A stretch of 64,000 nucleotides of DNA from Vibrio sp. Isolate34 (GCF_022397915.1 NZ_JAKEUO010000006.1:4192-68191), one strand, 5' to 3'. Counted from the first letter of the stretch, positions 1 to 9,107 are shown. Numbers and translations are program-made. The notes: generated from the sequence alone by a model not told the origin.

Positions 1-749
1 TGTTAACTGATATTCGCTGGGAACTGTTACTCCAAGTTATGAAAAGTACAGGTCGTATTTACGATAAAATTGAACATCGAATGACATTTGAAGGGATACT
101 TTATCGAATGAGAACAGGTATTCCTTGGCGAGATCTACCCTCTGAGTTCGGAGAGTGGAGTACCGTTTACAGACGATTTAATCTTTGGTCAAAGAAAGGG
201 GTTTTAGATAAGCTTTTCAAAAGCTTATCTAGCATGGCTGATTTTGAATGGGTCTTTCTTGATGGTTCTATAGTTCGAGCACATCAGCATAGTACAGGTG
301 CAGCGACTGAAAGCTCAGAGCAAATAGGAAAAAGTCGCGGGGGCAACTCAACTAAAATTCACTTAGCTGTGGATAGTGGTGGCCTTCCGATTTGCTTTGA
401 TTTATCAGAAGGACAACGCCACGATATAGTGCATGCAGAAAGCTTAGTAGAGCAACTCGATGAAGTTAATACCATCGTTTGTGATAAAGGGTATGACAGC
501 GAACCTTTCCGTACCTTTGTTAAGGAACGTGGCGGAGAAACGGTAATTGCTCAACGCAATTACGAACAAGATATAGACAAAGACAGTATGGATTGGTGTC
601 TATACAAGTATCGTCACTTGGTCGAAAATGCCTTTGGGAGAATTAAGCATTATCGAGCTATTTCAAGTAGATATGACAAGCTAGAAAGGGATTATGCCAG
701 CATGTTATCGCTGGCATTCATGTTAATGTGGCTACCGATGTATTGTTGA
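1..749 (+). mobile_element. IS5-family transposase, 5' end outside the window
   Basis: DDE transposase of an IS5-type insertion sequence. Numbered from the Met at base 39, the catalytic triad is visible as Asp75 (in LDGS), Asp149 (in CDKGYD) and Glu196, the last inside the family signature Y-x2-R-x3-E-x6-K. The same frame stays open upstream of that Met, reading LTDIRWELLLQV, which fits the usual N-terminus of these enzymes. The true start therefore lies at or before base 1. The downstream inverted repeat cannot be defined without the left end. About 100 bp of non-coding DNA follows before the convergent acetyltransferase gene. The frame looks intact, so the copy may be active if its left part is complete. 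Confidence 0.9.
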
Positions 750-850
750 ACATAAAATGTACAGCAAAGATCAACACACCCTAGTGAAAATACAGAATAT
801 TTCTGTCTAGTATGACCAAACTCCCACATTAAGAATCTGGTCAGGATAGC

Positions 851-1459
851 TTATTTAAGCTCGTCTGGAATGCGGCGATCTTTGTGGTAATACTCTCGGT
901 CGCGTTCATTGATTTCTCGTACCACTTTGCACGGGTTACCGACGGCAACCACATTGGCTGGGATATCTTTGGTGACTATACTACCCGCTCCGATAACCGA
1001 GTTTTCACCTATGGTGACACCCGGTAAAACAACGGTGTGTGCGCCAAGCCATACATTGTTACCGATACGGACAGGAACGTTGAATTGCGCGGCCTTGAGC
1101 CTAAGTTCTGGACTGATGGGAGGTGTGCCTGTCGCGATGGTTACGTTAGGTGCAATCATTACGTTATCACCGATGAATACGTCGGTGTCGTCAACAAGCG
1201 TCAGGTTGAAGTTTACGTATACGTTATTACCTAGGTGAGTGTGACGACCCCAGTTGGCATGAAGTGGTGGCTCGATGTAACAACCCTCGCCGACATCTGC
1301 GAACAGTCGCTTCATGATTTGTTGGCGTTTGTCACCTTCACTCGGGCGAGTGTGGTTGAAATCGTAAAGCACTTCTAAGCATTGTGTTTGCTCGGCGACC
1401 AGATCAACGTCATCACAATAATAAACGTCTTGGTTGTGCATTTTAGCCTTTATATCCAT
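851..1459 (-). CDS. LacA/Maa-type sugar O-acetyltransferase with catalytic His replaced
   Basis: A 202-aa left-handed beta-helix (hexapeptide repeat) acetyltransferase, close in length and sequence to galactoside O-acetyltransferase LacA. It would move acetyl from acetyl-CoA to a sugar hydroxyl in the cytoplasm. Hallmarks are the N-terminal YDFNHTRPSE-like segment, EPPLHANWG, the repeats IGDNVMIAPNVTI, IGNNVWLGAHTVV and IGENSVIGAGSIV, and the C-terminal GNPCKVVREIN. In this family the catalytic histidine lies in a THP or GHP motif. Here the equivalent triplet reads T-P-P, with Pro113 encoded at 1121-1123. A single base change from a His codon would explain it. The fold looks intact but activity is doubtful. 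It stands alone, convergent with the transposase. Confidence 0.85.
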   Translation of the reverse strand: MDIKAKMHNQDVYYCDDVDLVAEQTQCLEVLYDFNHTRPSEGDKRQQIMKRLFADVGEGCYIEPPLHANWGRHTHLGNNVYVNFNLTLVDDTDVFIGDNVMIAPNVTIATGTPPISPELRLKAAQFNVPVRIGNNVWLGAHTVVLPGVTIGENSVIGAGSIVTKDIPANVVAVGNPCKVVREINERDREYYHKDRRIPDELK

Positions 1460-1554
1460 GTTTTAACCTATTTGATAATTACCGAGAGCGGTATAAATTA
1501 AGCGATATATGGATAATTTGAAGCGTTTCACTGGCCTTAAAACAAGTTTACGGG

Positions 1555-1929
1555 CTAACGTGGCCTGATGTTCTCGGCAACACGCCATAGCACGCCACTT
1601 GGGTCAGTGATACAAAACTCAAGCATTCCCCAAGGTTGTTCGACAACCTCAGTAACGGTTACTTCAAATTCCGTCATTACATTAGAGTTTTGCACGTGTT
1701 GATACCAACTTTTTACGTCTTCCACCAGCAAGTGCATCATGTAATTGTGACAGTGCGCAGGTTCGTAAAAATCTTGTAAAAGGAATGCATAATCGCCGTG
1801 ACGAAAATAAGCGATATCATGGAACTCCGACATGATTTGAAAGCCTAGAGTTTGATAAAAACGCTTTGATAAGCCGAAGTCTTTCGCGGGTACGAACGAC
1901 TTTATTTCAGTGACTTTGACGTTTTCCAT
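1555..1929 (-). CDS. VOC-superfamily (glyoxalase/bleomycin-resistance fold) protein
   Basis: A small single-domain protein of about 124 aa with the paired beta-alpha-beta-beta-beta pattern of the vicinal-oxygen-chelate superfamily. Typical pieces are FVPAKDFGLSKRFYQTLGF near the N-terminus and WGMLEFCITDPSGVLWRV at the end. Members bind a metal or small molecule and act as isomerases, dioxygenases or binding proteins. Nothing here fixes the substrate. I chose the ATG at 1929 (MENVKV) because AGAAGGAA lies about ten bases upstream; a TTG nine bases earlier would add only three residues. It is a single gene with its own gap on both sides. Confidence 0.8.
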   Translation of the reverse strand: MENVKVTEIKSFVPAKDFGLSKRFYQTLGFQIMSEFHDIAYFRHGDYAFLLQDFYEPAHCHNYMMHLLVEDVKSWYQHVQNSNVMTEFEVTVTEVVEQPWGMLEFCITDPSGVLWRVAENIRPR

Positions 1930-1997
1930 GATAAACAATTCCTTCTGTTTTAAAGCCCAGAAGCATCGCTAGGCTTTATGTTTTAATTTGTTTTAGG

Positions 1998-2687
1998 TTA
2001 CTGGCTGAAAGAGCTAACTTCATCTTCGGTGAGATAGCGCCACTGGCCTTCTTCGACATCTAAACTGACTTCGCCTATTTGCTCTCTGTGCAGCCCTACC
2101 ACTCGGTTTCCAACCGCAGCGAACATTCGCTTAACTTGATGGAACTTACCTTCTGTGATGGTCAGAAGTACTTCTTTGGGGCTTATCACTTCTAGTTCTG
2201 CGGGGCGCGTGGGATTCTTCTCACCTTGCAGTTGAACCCCCGCTTCGAACTTATCTGCGACATCGTCTTTGATGTCACGTGACAATGTCACACGATACAC
2301 CTTTTTACACGACTTAGTTGGCAGTGTGATATTGAAAGACCAACGTCCATCATCAGTGATCAGCACTAAGCCTGTAGTATCGGCGTCTAACCGCCCTGCG
2401 ATGTGCAGCTCAGAGGCTTTATCCACCTCAAGATGATTGAAAAGCGATGGGTACACTTCATCGATATTGGAACAGATAGTACCTGCTGGCTTGTGCATTA
2501 AAATGTATCGAAATGCGCGTAGCGTTAACACGTCGCCATTAAGCAGGATGGTGTTACTTTCATGAACCTGAATGGATTCATTAAGCACGACTTCACCGTT
2601 TACACTTACGTCACCATTATGGATTCTTTCAATCGCTTCTGGCTTAGTGAGATCTGTGCTTTTACAAAGGTATTTATCAAGGCGCAT
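1998..2687 (-). CDS. rsuA: 16S rRNA pseudouridine(516) synthase RsuA
   Basis: A 229-aa pseudouridine synthase of the RsuA/RluB/E/F group, which converts U516 of 16S rRNA to pseudouridine. An N-terminal S4-like RNA-binding domain (MRLDKYLCKSTDLTKPEAIERI...VSVNGEVV) is followed by the catalytic domain. That domain has the motif GRLDADTTGLVLITDDG carrying the catalytic Asp, and the later motif EGKFHQVKRMFAAVGNRVVGLHR. The start at 2687 is set by the S4 domain and by a TAATG overlap with the stop of the small zinc-ribbon gene upstream, so the two are probably translated together. The length is normal for RsuA. Confidence 0.92.
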   Translation of the reverse strand: MRLDKYLCKSTDLTKPEAIERIHNGDVSVNGEVVLNESIQVHESNTILLNGDVLTLRAFRYILMHKPAGTICSNIDEVYPSLFNHLEVDKASELHIAGRLDADTTGLVLITDDGRWSFNITLPTKSCKKVYRVTLSRDIKDDVADKFEAGVQLQGEKNPTRPAELEVISPKEVLLTITEGKFHQVKRMFAAVGNRVVGLHREQIGEVSLDVEEGQWRYLTEDEVSSFSQ

Positions 2688-2848
2688 TAATCGTCGGCAC
2701 CACATTTAGCACAAGGCTTGTAAGTGCGCTCACCTTGCTCAATCACCACATAATCACACACGCAGTTTTCACATAACGCCAGTTTTGGATAAGCGTCTTT
2801 CTGTTTCTTTGCGTTGATATCGCCTTCAGTGGTGTAGATCGTTCTCAT
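2687..2848 (-). CDS. Small zinc-ribbon protein, 53 aa
   Basis: A short protein beginning MRTIYTTEGD, with C-x2-C-x-C at residues 26-31 and C-x2-C at 46-49, the pattern of a zinc ribbon. Its stop overlaps the rsuA start by one base, which suggests one transcript and coupled translation. A longer upstream reading in the same frame (to about 2974) has a low-complexity basic N-terminus and is unlikely to be used. The function is not known to me. A link to RNA or ribosome biology is only a guess from its partner. Confidence 0.75.
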   Translation of the reverse strand: MRTIYTTEGDINAKKQKDAYPKLALCENCVCDYVVIEQGERTYKPCAKCGADD

Positions 2849-3031
2849 TTGGAGCCTTTGTATTAATAACTTACGAAGAGAAATTGTATCACTGTTTGCT
2901 GTGCGTCGGCGGTTCACTTTGCGAATGATTGTTTGTTCCTCTCCCTCTTTTTGAGCTCTGAGCAACAAAATCAACGTGCCGCATCGTATCAGTGATAATA
3001 TTAGAAGAGTAAGTTAACTAAGAAGCCACGA

Positions 3032-3433
3032 ATGAAAGATTGTAATCAATGCGGAAAATGCTGTATCAAATATGGCGATGGTGACCTTGCCGCAACTCAA
3101 GAAGAGATTGATTTGTGGGAGCTGTTCAACCCAGACATCTTTGAATATGTTCGCGGTAGTGAGATTTGGTTTGATCCTGAATCTGGTGAGCGCCTAACTC
3201 GTTGTCCATTTCTAGAGCTCGTTCCGAATAAAGACACCAATGCCCAAGCCAAATACACATGCAGTATTTACTTAGACCGACCGGAAGATTGCCGACACTA
3301 CCCTAGCCTAATCAATGAGATGGTGAGGGATGAGTGCGAAATGATTGAGGTGGTGGATCTGCAAGATACGAAAAAAGCTCAAAGAAAACTCGACCTTCTA
3401 ATGAGAGATAGCCGTCCTTCAAGCTTTTCATAA
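3032..3433 (+). CDS. YkgJ-family cysteine-cluster protein
   Basis: A 133-aa protein with the N-terminal cluster C4-x2-C7-x2-C10-C11, then further Cys in RCPFLE, YTCSIY and EDCRHYP. This is the layout of the YkgJ/UPF0153 family, which likely binds zinc or an Fe-S cluster. No enzyme activity can be read from it. It is transcribed alone, divergent from the zinc-ribbon/rsuA pair and convergent with the NUDIX gene. Confidence 0.8.
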   Translation: MKDCNQCGKCCIKYGDGDLAATQEEIDLWELFNPDIFEYVRGSEIWFDPESGERLTRCPFLELVPNKDTNAQAKYTCSIYLDRPEDCRHYPSLINEMVRDECEMIEVVDLQDTKKAQRKLDLLMRDSRPSSFS

Positions 3434-3463
3434 TAGGGATCTTTTGAGGATCGTGCTCTGCCG

Positions 3464-3865
3464 TTAAGCCAAGTACTGGTTCTCTTCTAACCAATCTAGC
3501 GCAACCAGTGCTGCTAATGAACATACTGCTCTGTCGTTGCTATCAACAAATTTAAGCTCTTCGATTTCAGCATCTGGAGACAGTTCACCCGTGTAATCTG
3601 CAGCGTAGCAAGTCAATTGCACCGATACACCTTCCGCTTTGCCATCGGCTTGTCCAGTAAACGTCTCAACGTATTTGATTGAATCAGGTACTAAATCGAC
3701 TGAAATCTCTTCTTTGATTTCACGAACCAATGCTTGCTCGTCACTTTCGCCGGCTTCACGCTTGCCGCCCGGTAAGTAAAACAGTTCTTTGCCCTTTGAT
3801 CTCACCATCAACAGCTTGCCATCTTTAATGAATGTCCAAGCGAGCTTATCAATTACCTTATTCAT
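3464..3865 (-). CDS. NUDIX hydrolase
   Basis: A 133-aa hydrolase of nucleoside-diphosphate-linked compounds. The Nudix box is complete: GG-KREAG-E-SDEQALV-RE-I-KEE, giving the metal-binding REx2EE core around residues 34-56. The protein is single-domain and cytoplasmic. The substrate cannot be told from sequence. It converges on the YkgJ-family gene with about 30 bp between stops. Confidence 0.87.
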   Translation of the reverse strand: MNKVIDKLAWTFIKDGKLLMVRSKGKELFYLPGGKREAGESDEQALVREIKEEISVDLVPDSIKYVETFTGQADGKAEGVSVQLTCYAADYTGELSPDAEIEELKFVDSNDRAVCSLAALVALDWLEENQYLA

Positions 3866-3969
3866 GTTCTTAGACCTTGTTATTTGGTTATTCTTCTAGT
3901 TAGCGCGATCGTATCGCTGTAGGCGCATGTTACATGTAGCAATAAACATATTCTATTAAATTACTTAGG

Positions 3970-4013
3970 GAACGGCCTTGAGAATAGATAGACGACAGCC
4001 TTCAAGGCGGTTC
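3970..4013. repeat. Imperfect inverted repeat, 12-bp arms
   Basis: The arms GAACGGCCTTGA and TCAAGGCGGTTC differ from perfect pairing at one position and flank a 20-bp spacer. It lies just downstream of the SpoIIAA-like gene on the minus strand. No U-run follows either arm, so it is not a typical intrinsic terminator. It may be an mRNA 3'-end stabiliser. Confidence 0.5.
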
Positions 4014-4055
4014 CTTCCGCTTACCACCAGCGACAACAACTTAGCCGCGAATCCA

Positions 4056-4436
4056 TTAGTCAATCAGCCACTCAATGGCAGAGTCGTATTCTTCAAATGA
4101 CTTAATATCGCCAGACACAAACCAGCTACCGACTTTTGATGCCAGCTCTTGCCAACTTTTATCGCCGCAAATCGCAATCTTGTCGATCTTAGAGTTGAGT
4201 TCTAGTCCGAGTTTGAAATCGTCCCATGCGGCGCGCAACTCCCAACCGGTTAATGTTGAGATGTCGACCAGTATCTTCAATGCGGAAGAGTCGAGCTCTT
4301 CTATTGTTGTTTTTAAAATTGGTATCATCGCTTGATAATCGTCGTGCGTTAGCTTTCCTTTCGCTTTAAACACGATGATGGTTTCGCAGCTAACACGTTC
4401 AATTCCAACCGATATTCCATGACGTTCAATACTCAT
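4056..4436 (-). CDS. SpoIIAA-like (STAS-related) protein
   Basis: A 126-aa protein resembling the SpoIIAA-like family (Pfam PF11964). It has VFKAKGKLTHDDYQAMIPIL, then KILVDISTLTGWELRAAWDDFKLGL and a C-terminal YDSAIEWL. The fold is like an anti-sigma-factor antagonist or lipid-binding domain. No signal peptide or membrane segment is present. The family is common in marine gamma-proteobacteria but its role is not established. It is monocistronic. Confidence 0.75.
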   Translation of the reverse strand: MSIERHGISVGIERVSCETIIVFKAKGKLTHDDYQAMIPILKTTIEELDSSALKILVDISTLTGWELRAAWDDFKLGLELNSKIDKIAICGDKSWQELASKVGSWFVSGDIKSFEEYDSAIEWLID

Positions 4437-4548
4437 AACCTAGCCCTTCTATCGAAATCTAGGCTTAGCTTAGAGCATTCAACAGATAACAAATGAGAGG
4501 TTGGCTTCAAAACAGACAAGCGCTTGATCTCGGCCGAATATCAGAGAG

Positions 4549-5073
4549 TTAGTCGTTCTTCTCCGACAGTTCGCTTAGAGATTTAACGTGCACGATATGG
4601 GGATGCCCTGACTTAAGTTCAGTTCCTTCCGTGTTCAGCCAAACCACTTGCAAGCCGCCTTCTAACGCAGGATAAATGTCTTTTTCTAGAGTATCGCCAA
4701 TCATAGTGACATCTTGGGGGGCAATGTCGAGTTTGGCAATAATGGCAGGATAGAAGCCAGAATCGTATTTAGATAAGCCAATACTCGCCTTACAGAAGTA
4801 ACCATCAATGTATTGGGACAATCCAACTCGCTCAAACGCGCGGATGATGTCAGTTTTGCTGGAATCGGCCGCATTAGTAGCGATGTAGATGTTGTGATGC
4901 TTGGACAATTCAGCGAGTAAAGCTTGTGCTCCACTCACTTCTTGTACGGTTTCCCAGTCACACATTTTCCCTTGTGCGTCTGGGAAGTCGATCATTAAGG
5001 TGTTACCCCAATCAAATAAGACGGTTTTGGTTAGCTTTGTTTGAACTGTTGATTTTGTAGCTTTGTTCATCAT
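4549..5073 (-). CDS. HAD-superfamily hydrolase with atypical motif I
   Basis: A 174-aa haloacid-dehalogenase-like protein. Motif I is FDWGNTL, so the nucleophilic Asp is present but the usual Asp two residues later is Gly. Motif II is IYIATNAAD, and motif III/IV is MIGDTLEKDIYPALEGGLQVVWL. Loss of the second Asp is seen in some HAD dehalogenases and in non-phosphatase members, so phosphatase activity should not be assumed. It is a single gene with no informative neighbours. Confidence 0.8.
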   Translation of the reverse strand: MMNKATKSTVQTKLTKTVLFDWGNTLMIDFPDAQGKMCDWETVQEVSGAQALLAELSKHHNIYIATNAADSSKTDIIRAFERVGLSQYIDGYFCKASIGLSKYDSGFYPAIIAKLDIAPQDVTMIGDTLEKDIYPALEGGLQVVWLNTEGTELKSGHPHIVHVKSLSELSEKND

Positions 5074-5176
5074 GCCTCCTGCATCGATGATTCTTTCTCA
5101 TAAGCTAAGATATTATCAAAAGCGACAGTCTAAAAGCCACGCCTTGCAATTCAACAAGACACTCACGGTGACTTCA

Positions 5177-5641
5177 TTATTGATGAACCACTTTGAAACG
5201 CTCAAGTACCAACATCATGTCTTCACTCGGTGTGATCTTGAGTTCTTCACATTCACGTGAGAAGAAGTTCCAATGCGCTTTTCTCCACCATGCTAGAGTT
5301 TTGTCACCCTCACCTTCTGCGGCAGCAAATTCAGCAGTCACTTCATTGTATGGACACAAGGAAACAGACGTGATTTCAACAATACAGATAGGCTTACCGT
5401 CCCAATCGGTAACAACTTGCAAGTGGCCAACAATGGGCATCACTTCATCTTCGTGGCTATACCAATATTCAAGGCTGCAAGACGCCTGCTTTTCGCCTTT
5501 CAATATCAGTTGTGCGCACAAATTGGCGTTGTATTCGTCTCCGCAGAAATAGTCGGCACTGAATGATGTGTGCTTCTTGGCCGTTTCTGTCGGCAGTGAG
5601 TTTAGGTAGTTATCGAGATAAGCTTGGCTTCTTTCTTCCAT
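5177..5641 (-). CDS. ASCH-domain protein
   Basis: About 154 aa with the ASCH fold, a PUA-like RNA-binding domain. The family motif appears as LKGEKQASCSLEYW, followed by VVTDWDGKPICIVEITSVSLCPYNEV and a C-terminal WWRKAHWNFFSRECEELKI. I chose the ATG at 5641 (MEERSQAYLDNYL) because a GGAA sequence precedes it by about six bases; the frame is open a further 27 codons upstream. Members bind RNA or modified nucleosides (one characterised member is an N4-acetylcytidine amidohydrolase). The specific role here is unknown. Confidence 0.8.
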   Translation of the reverse strand: MEERSQAYLDNYLNSLPTETAKKHTSFSADYFCGDEYNANLCAQLILKGEKQASCSLEYWYSHEDEVMPIVGHLQVVTDWDGKPICIVEITSVSLCPYNEVTAEFAAAEGEGDKTLAWWRKAHWNFFSRECEELKITPSEDMMLVLERFKVVHQ

Positions 5642-5860
5642 GATGGTTCCAATTTCAATATAAGGTTCAGTGAGTACAAGCCTTTGGGCAAACGACGGAC
5701 TGTGATGTTGGTAACCTATCAAGGAGCGAGATCGGTGTAAACCTGACGAATGTCAAAATGGGGATTTGAGTGGACACGGTAACGGGAAGAAAGAGCTAAA
5801 AGCGTCTCTGAACTTTGCTTTCAGCTCTTGGTAGAGAGTATTTTGTAACTGCTGAAAAGC

Positions 5861-6932
5861 CTAACGGTTAAGGAATTCTACCGCTTTGTCTGGGAAGTCG
5901 GTAAACACGCCGTCGACTTTCACTTGGTTGTAAAACACATCCAACATGCCATCGAAATTATCGGCATAGCCCGGAATTCTGCCTGGGTCAGCACGGAACG
6001 TATACGGGTGAACGTCTAAGCCTGCGTCTTTGGCAGATTTCATCAACGGTTTAACGATGATGTTGTCTTTGGTCGATGCGTCGTCCACCAGCATAGGTTT
6101 CCACGGGCCAATACCATCTGCATAGGTTGCAACTTTTGCCATGCCGCCTTTCTCAAACATCCAATCGTAACTATAAGGTGTTGCCTTATCGCCCTTGTAA
6201 GTCATGGTTTCGTTCCAATCGGTGTAAGCCATGAGCTGAACGAGTTTCAAGTCCATTTCCATTGCTGGCATCAGTTCATCGTTGATGCGTTGAAGTTCGT
6301 TAGCGTCAAAACACTGCAAATAGACCTTATCGTCTTTTGTTAAGTAACCATATTGATGCAAGGTCGCCAGTACCGCTTTAGAGATGTCTTTGCCTTCATG
6401 AAGATGGAACCAAGGCGCTTTGATTTCTGGGTAGATACCTACGTCGTAACCAAGAGTCTTATTCAATCCTTGGATCATTTCGATCTCTTCTGCAAACGTT
6501 GGAACGCGGAAATCAGACTGCCACATTGGGAAGCGAGTTGGATACCCTGCCACTCTGTTACCTTGCTACTCTGTTACCTTGCTCATCAAGGTTAAAGCCT
6601 TCAGTCACCTTTAATGATTTGATCTCAGCAAGCGTAAAATCTATCGCGTAGTAACGACCATCTTCCCGAGCACGATCTGGAAATCGGTCTGCTACATCGG
6701 TAACGCGATCTAGATAATGGTCGTGAAGTACCACCAATTGATCGTCTTGAGTCATTACGACATCTTGTTCGATGTAATCAGGTTTCATTGCATACGCGAG
6801 CGCTTTTGCTGGCAGTGTGTGCTCAGGTAAGTACCCCGATGCACCTCGATGAGCAATAACTAAAGGATCAGCAAGTGTATTAGCCGATAAGCTCAGTGCC
6901 AATAAAGTTAGGGACAGTGACGTTGTTTTCAT
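5861..6932 (-). pseudogene. glpQ: glpQ, glycerophosphodiester phosphodiesterase, frameshifted
   Basis: GlpQ cleaves glycerophosphodiesters in the periplasm to glycerol-3-phosphate and an alcohol. The N-terminal part has a signal peptide (MKTTSLSLTLLALSLSANTLA), then VIAHRGASG and LHDHYLDRVTDV with the catalytic His and metal ligands. This part ends at a premature TAA at 6558. The rest continues in another frame (YPTRFPMWQSDFRV, YPEIKAPWFH, LVQLMAYTDWNET, FTDFPDKAVEFLNR) and covers the remainder of the enzyme. The break is caused by a 16-bp tandem duplication at 6550-6581; removing one copy restores a continuous full-length reading (GNRVAGYPTRF). glpT lies just upstream on the same strand. Confidence 0.9.
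6550..6581. repeat. 16-bp tandem duplication inside glpQ
   Basis: Two adjacent 16-base units, 6550-6565 and 6566-6581, are identical except for one base (C/T at the second position). Sixteen is not a multiple of three, so the extra copy shifts the frame and creates the stop. Slipped-strand replication is the likely origin, and loss of a unit could restore the gene. Confidence 0.9.
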
Positions 6933-6953
6933 TGTTATATTCCTTGATAACAA

Positions 6954-6976
6954 AGAGGCAGGATATCCCTGCCTCT
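6954..6976 (-). other. Intercistronic hairpin between glpT and glpQ
   Basis: A perfect 9-bp stem, AGAGGCAGG with CCTGCCTCT around a 5-base loop, sits in the 108-bp gap between glpT and glpQ. There is no good U-run after it. It may stabilise glpT mRNA or reduce read-through into glpQ. Confidence 0.6.
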
Positions 6977-7040
6977 GTCATTTATTAGTATGGTTGTGTT
7001 TGTTAAAACTCACTTAACAAACAATCAAGTTAACGAGAGA

Positions 7041-8399
7041 TTAAGCTATGGCTTCAAGGCTTTTCTCTTTGTGATGCTTACGTTCACCAATAAATGCGTA
7101 CACCAAACAGATGATTGAAGCGATACAAGCGCCAACCAAGATAGTGAAACCACCATCCCAGCCGTAATGGTCAACCATAAAGCCTAATACTGCGTTTGCC
7201 GCAACCGCACCACCTAAATAACCGAATAGTCCTGTTAAGCCTGCCGCTGTACCCGCGGCTTTTTTAGGAGCAAGCTCAAGTGCGTATAAGCCGATTAGCA
7301 TTACAGGGCCATAGATTAGGAAGCCAATCGCAATTAGAGCCAACATATCAACCGTTGGGTTACCCGCTGGGTTAAACCAGTAAACCAATACTGCGATAGT
7401 CACTAGCACCATGAACAAGATACCTGCAGGCGCACGGCGTCCTTTGAATAGCTTATCTGAGATCCAACCACACAATAACGTACCCGGAATACCTGCCCAC
7501 TCGTATAAGAAGTAAGCCCAAGATGATTTATCTACAGAGAAGTCTTTCGCTTCTTTTAGATAAACCGGAGCCCAGTCAAGTACACCATAACGAATCAAGT
7601 AAACGAACGCATTCGCGATAGCAATTGACCACAACAGCTTGTTATTGAATACATACTTAAAGAAGATCTCTTTTGCTGTCATCTCTGTTTCGTGAGACTT
7701 GTCGTAATCATCTGGGTAGTCATTTTTGTGTTCTTCAATCGGCGGTAGACCACAAGACTGAGGCGTATCTCTTACAGTGAACCAAACGAAAATAGCAACG
7801 AGAGTGGCAAAAAATGCAGGAACATAAAAAGCGGTTCGCCAATCGTCATTGAAAGCCCACAGACCCAATAGGAACATTGGACCAATCAATCCGCCGCCCA
7901 CGTTGTGAGCAACGTTCCATACCGACACTATCTCGCCACGCTCTTTGCGTGACCACCAGTGCACCATGGTTCGTCCACACGCAGGCCATCCCATACCTTG
8001 GAACCAACCATTCAAGAACAGAAGGATAAACATCGCGGTAATGCTGCCCGTTGCCCAAGGCATGAAACCAAAGCAGAACATCACAAGCGCCGACATTAAT
8101 AAGCCGCCACTGAGGAAATAACGAGGGTTAGAACGGTCAGAAACGCTACCCATTAAGAACTTAGATAAACCGTAAGCAATAGAAACAGCTGCTAACGCAA
8201 CCCCTAACTCACCTCGGCTAAACCCCTGTTCGATAAGGTAAGGCATGGCCAAACTGAAGTTTTTACGAACTAAGTAATAGCCTGCGTAGCCGACAAAAAT
8301 ACCAAGAAACAGCTGCCATCGTAATCGTGTGTAGGTGCTATCGACTTTATCTGATGATAAGCGATCGATATGCGCCATAGGTTTGAATATTCCAAACAT
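7041..8399 (-). CDS. glpT: Glycerol-3-phosphate:phosphate antiporter GlpT
   Basis: A 452-aa major-facilitator membrane protein that brings glycerol-3-phosphate into the cell in exchange for phosphate. About twelve hydrophobic segments are visible. The substrate-binding residues known from E. coli GlpT are kept: Arg45 in [16 protein letters not shown], His165 in [10 protein letters not shown] and Arg270 in [17 protein letters not shown] ribosome-binding site lies five bases before the ATG. It is followed by glpQ in the usual glpTQ order, but glpQ is broken. The strain should still take up free glycerol-3-phosphate yet not make it from periplasmic phosphodiesters through this GlpQ. Confidence 0.95.
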   Translation of the reverse strand: MFGIFKPMAHIDRLSSDKVDSTYTRLRWQLFLGIFVGYAGYYLVRKNFSLAMPYLIEQGFSRGELGVALAAVSIAYGLSKFLMGSVSDRSNPRYFLSGGLLMSALVMFCFGFMPWATGSITAMFILLFLNGWFQGMGWPACGRTMVHWWSRKERGEIVSVWNVAHNVGGGLIGPMFLLGLWAFNDDWRTAFYVPAFFATLVAIFVWFTVRDTPQSCGLPPIEEHKNDYPDDYDKSHETEMTAKEIFFKYVFNNKLLWSIAIANAFVYLIRYGVLDWAPVYLKEAKDFSVDKSSWAYFLYEWAGIPGTLLCGWISDKLFKGRRAPAGILFMVLVTIAVLVYWFNPAGNPTVDMLALIAIGFLIYGPVMLIGLYALELAPKKAAGTAAGLTGLFGYLGGAVAANAVLGFMVDHYGWDGGFTILVGACIASIICLVYAFIGERKHHKEKSLEAIA

Positions 8400-8434
8400 A
8401 GGAACCTCATATTATTGGGCGAAGGAAGAATAAA

Positions 8435-8470
8435 ATGCTCGAACGAAAAAATTTACGCTCATTCGAAAAC
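8435..8470. promoter_or_regulatory. Possible tandem GlpR-type operator sites upstream of glpT
   Basis: Two adjacent 18-bp stretches, ATGCTCGAACGAAAAAAT and TTACGCTCATTCGAAAAC, resemble imperfect GlpR operators (the E. coli type has TGTTCGAT then ACGAACA). They lie 36-71 bp before the glpT start. Control by GlpR is known for glpTQ in E. coli; the match here is only partial. Confidence 0.35.
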
Positions 8471-8771
8471 AGGAGGGATTGTATGTGCTTCAGGATTAAT
8501 TTCTGTGACAGAGATAGCCATTAACAATTAGTTACTTTAAATACAGCAAATTAGTTTCATTTAATTAGACTACGCTTCATATTTTCGACTACATGAATAT
8601 TATTTAACCAACCAGTAACCGAATGAAAAATAGACAAAAATGAGCAATCGAACACAAAGCAATCAAAGCTGATCGCGTTATTCTTGTTAATGCATATTTG
8701 GAAAGACGTTTTTTGTCGCAAGATGAACATGGTTTATCGTTTCGGAGGAGACATATCGTAGATTACAGAGC

Positions 8772-8803
8772 TAAAAAAGGGCCTAGATTTCTCTAGACCC
8801 TTC
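8772..8803 (-). terminator. Intrinsic terminator of the DUF3297 gene
   Basis: On the minus strand, AAGGGTCTAGA pairs with TCTAGGCCCTT (one wobble) around a four-base loop, followed by a run of six T. It lies about 45 bp after the stop of the upstream gene. The rest of the 447-bp gap up to glpT holds no gene that I can see. Confidence 0.85.
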
Positions 8804-8846
8804 AATAAATTGCTTTTGGCAGCTACTGAATGAGCTACTACATCTA

Positions 8847-9107
8847 TTAGTCTTCGATGTAGTAAGCTTCTACAGTGCCTTTAAGAGTAATAAGCATTGG
8901 CTGACCACGACGATCTAGCGCTTTAGGTGAAGGGATCTTAACCCAACCTTCGCTGATGCAGTATTCTTCAACATCAGTACGCTCTTTACCATTTAGACGA
9001 ATGCCGATTGGGTATTCGAAACACTCAGCCACGTGGTGTGGGCTGCGTGGGTTGCCTGCAAGATGATCTGGTAAAGCTGGTCTTGAATTAGTATCGCTCA
9101 TGTTCAT
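8847..9107 (-). CDS. DUF3297-family protein
   Basis: An 86-aa protein with the conserved segments PDHLAGNPRSPHHV, IGIRLNGKERTDVEEYCISEGWV and ALDRRGQPMLITLKGTVEAYY, typical of DUF3297 (PF11730). This family is widespread in proteobacteria, and it is sometimes mislabelled glutathione peroxidase. No function is established. The start may be the first or third codon (MNMSDTN). It has its own terminator. Confidence 0.85.
   Translation of the reverse strand: MNMSDTNSRPALPDHLAGNPRSPHHVAECFEYPIGIRLNGKERTDVEEYCISEGWVKIPSPKALDRRGQPMLITLKGTVEAYYIED

Noticed and set aside
6550..6581. Programmed frameshifting in glpQ
   Set aside because: No slippery sequence is needed to explain the break; the 16-bp duplication does so completely.
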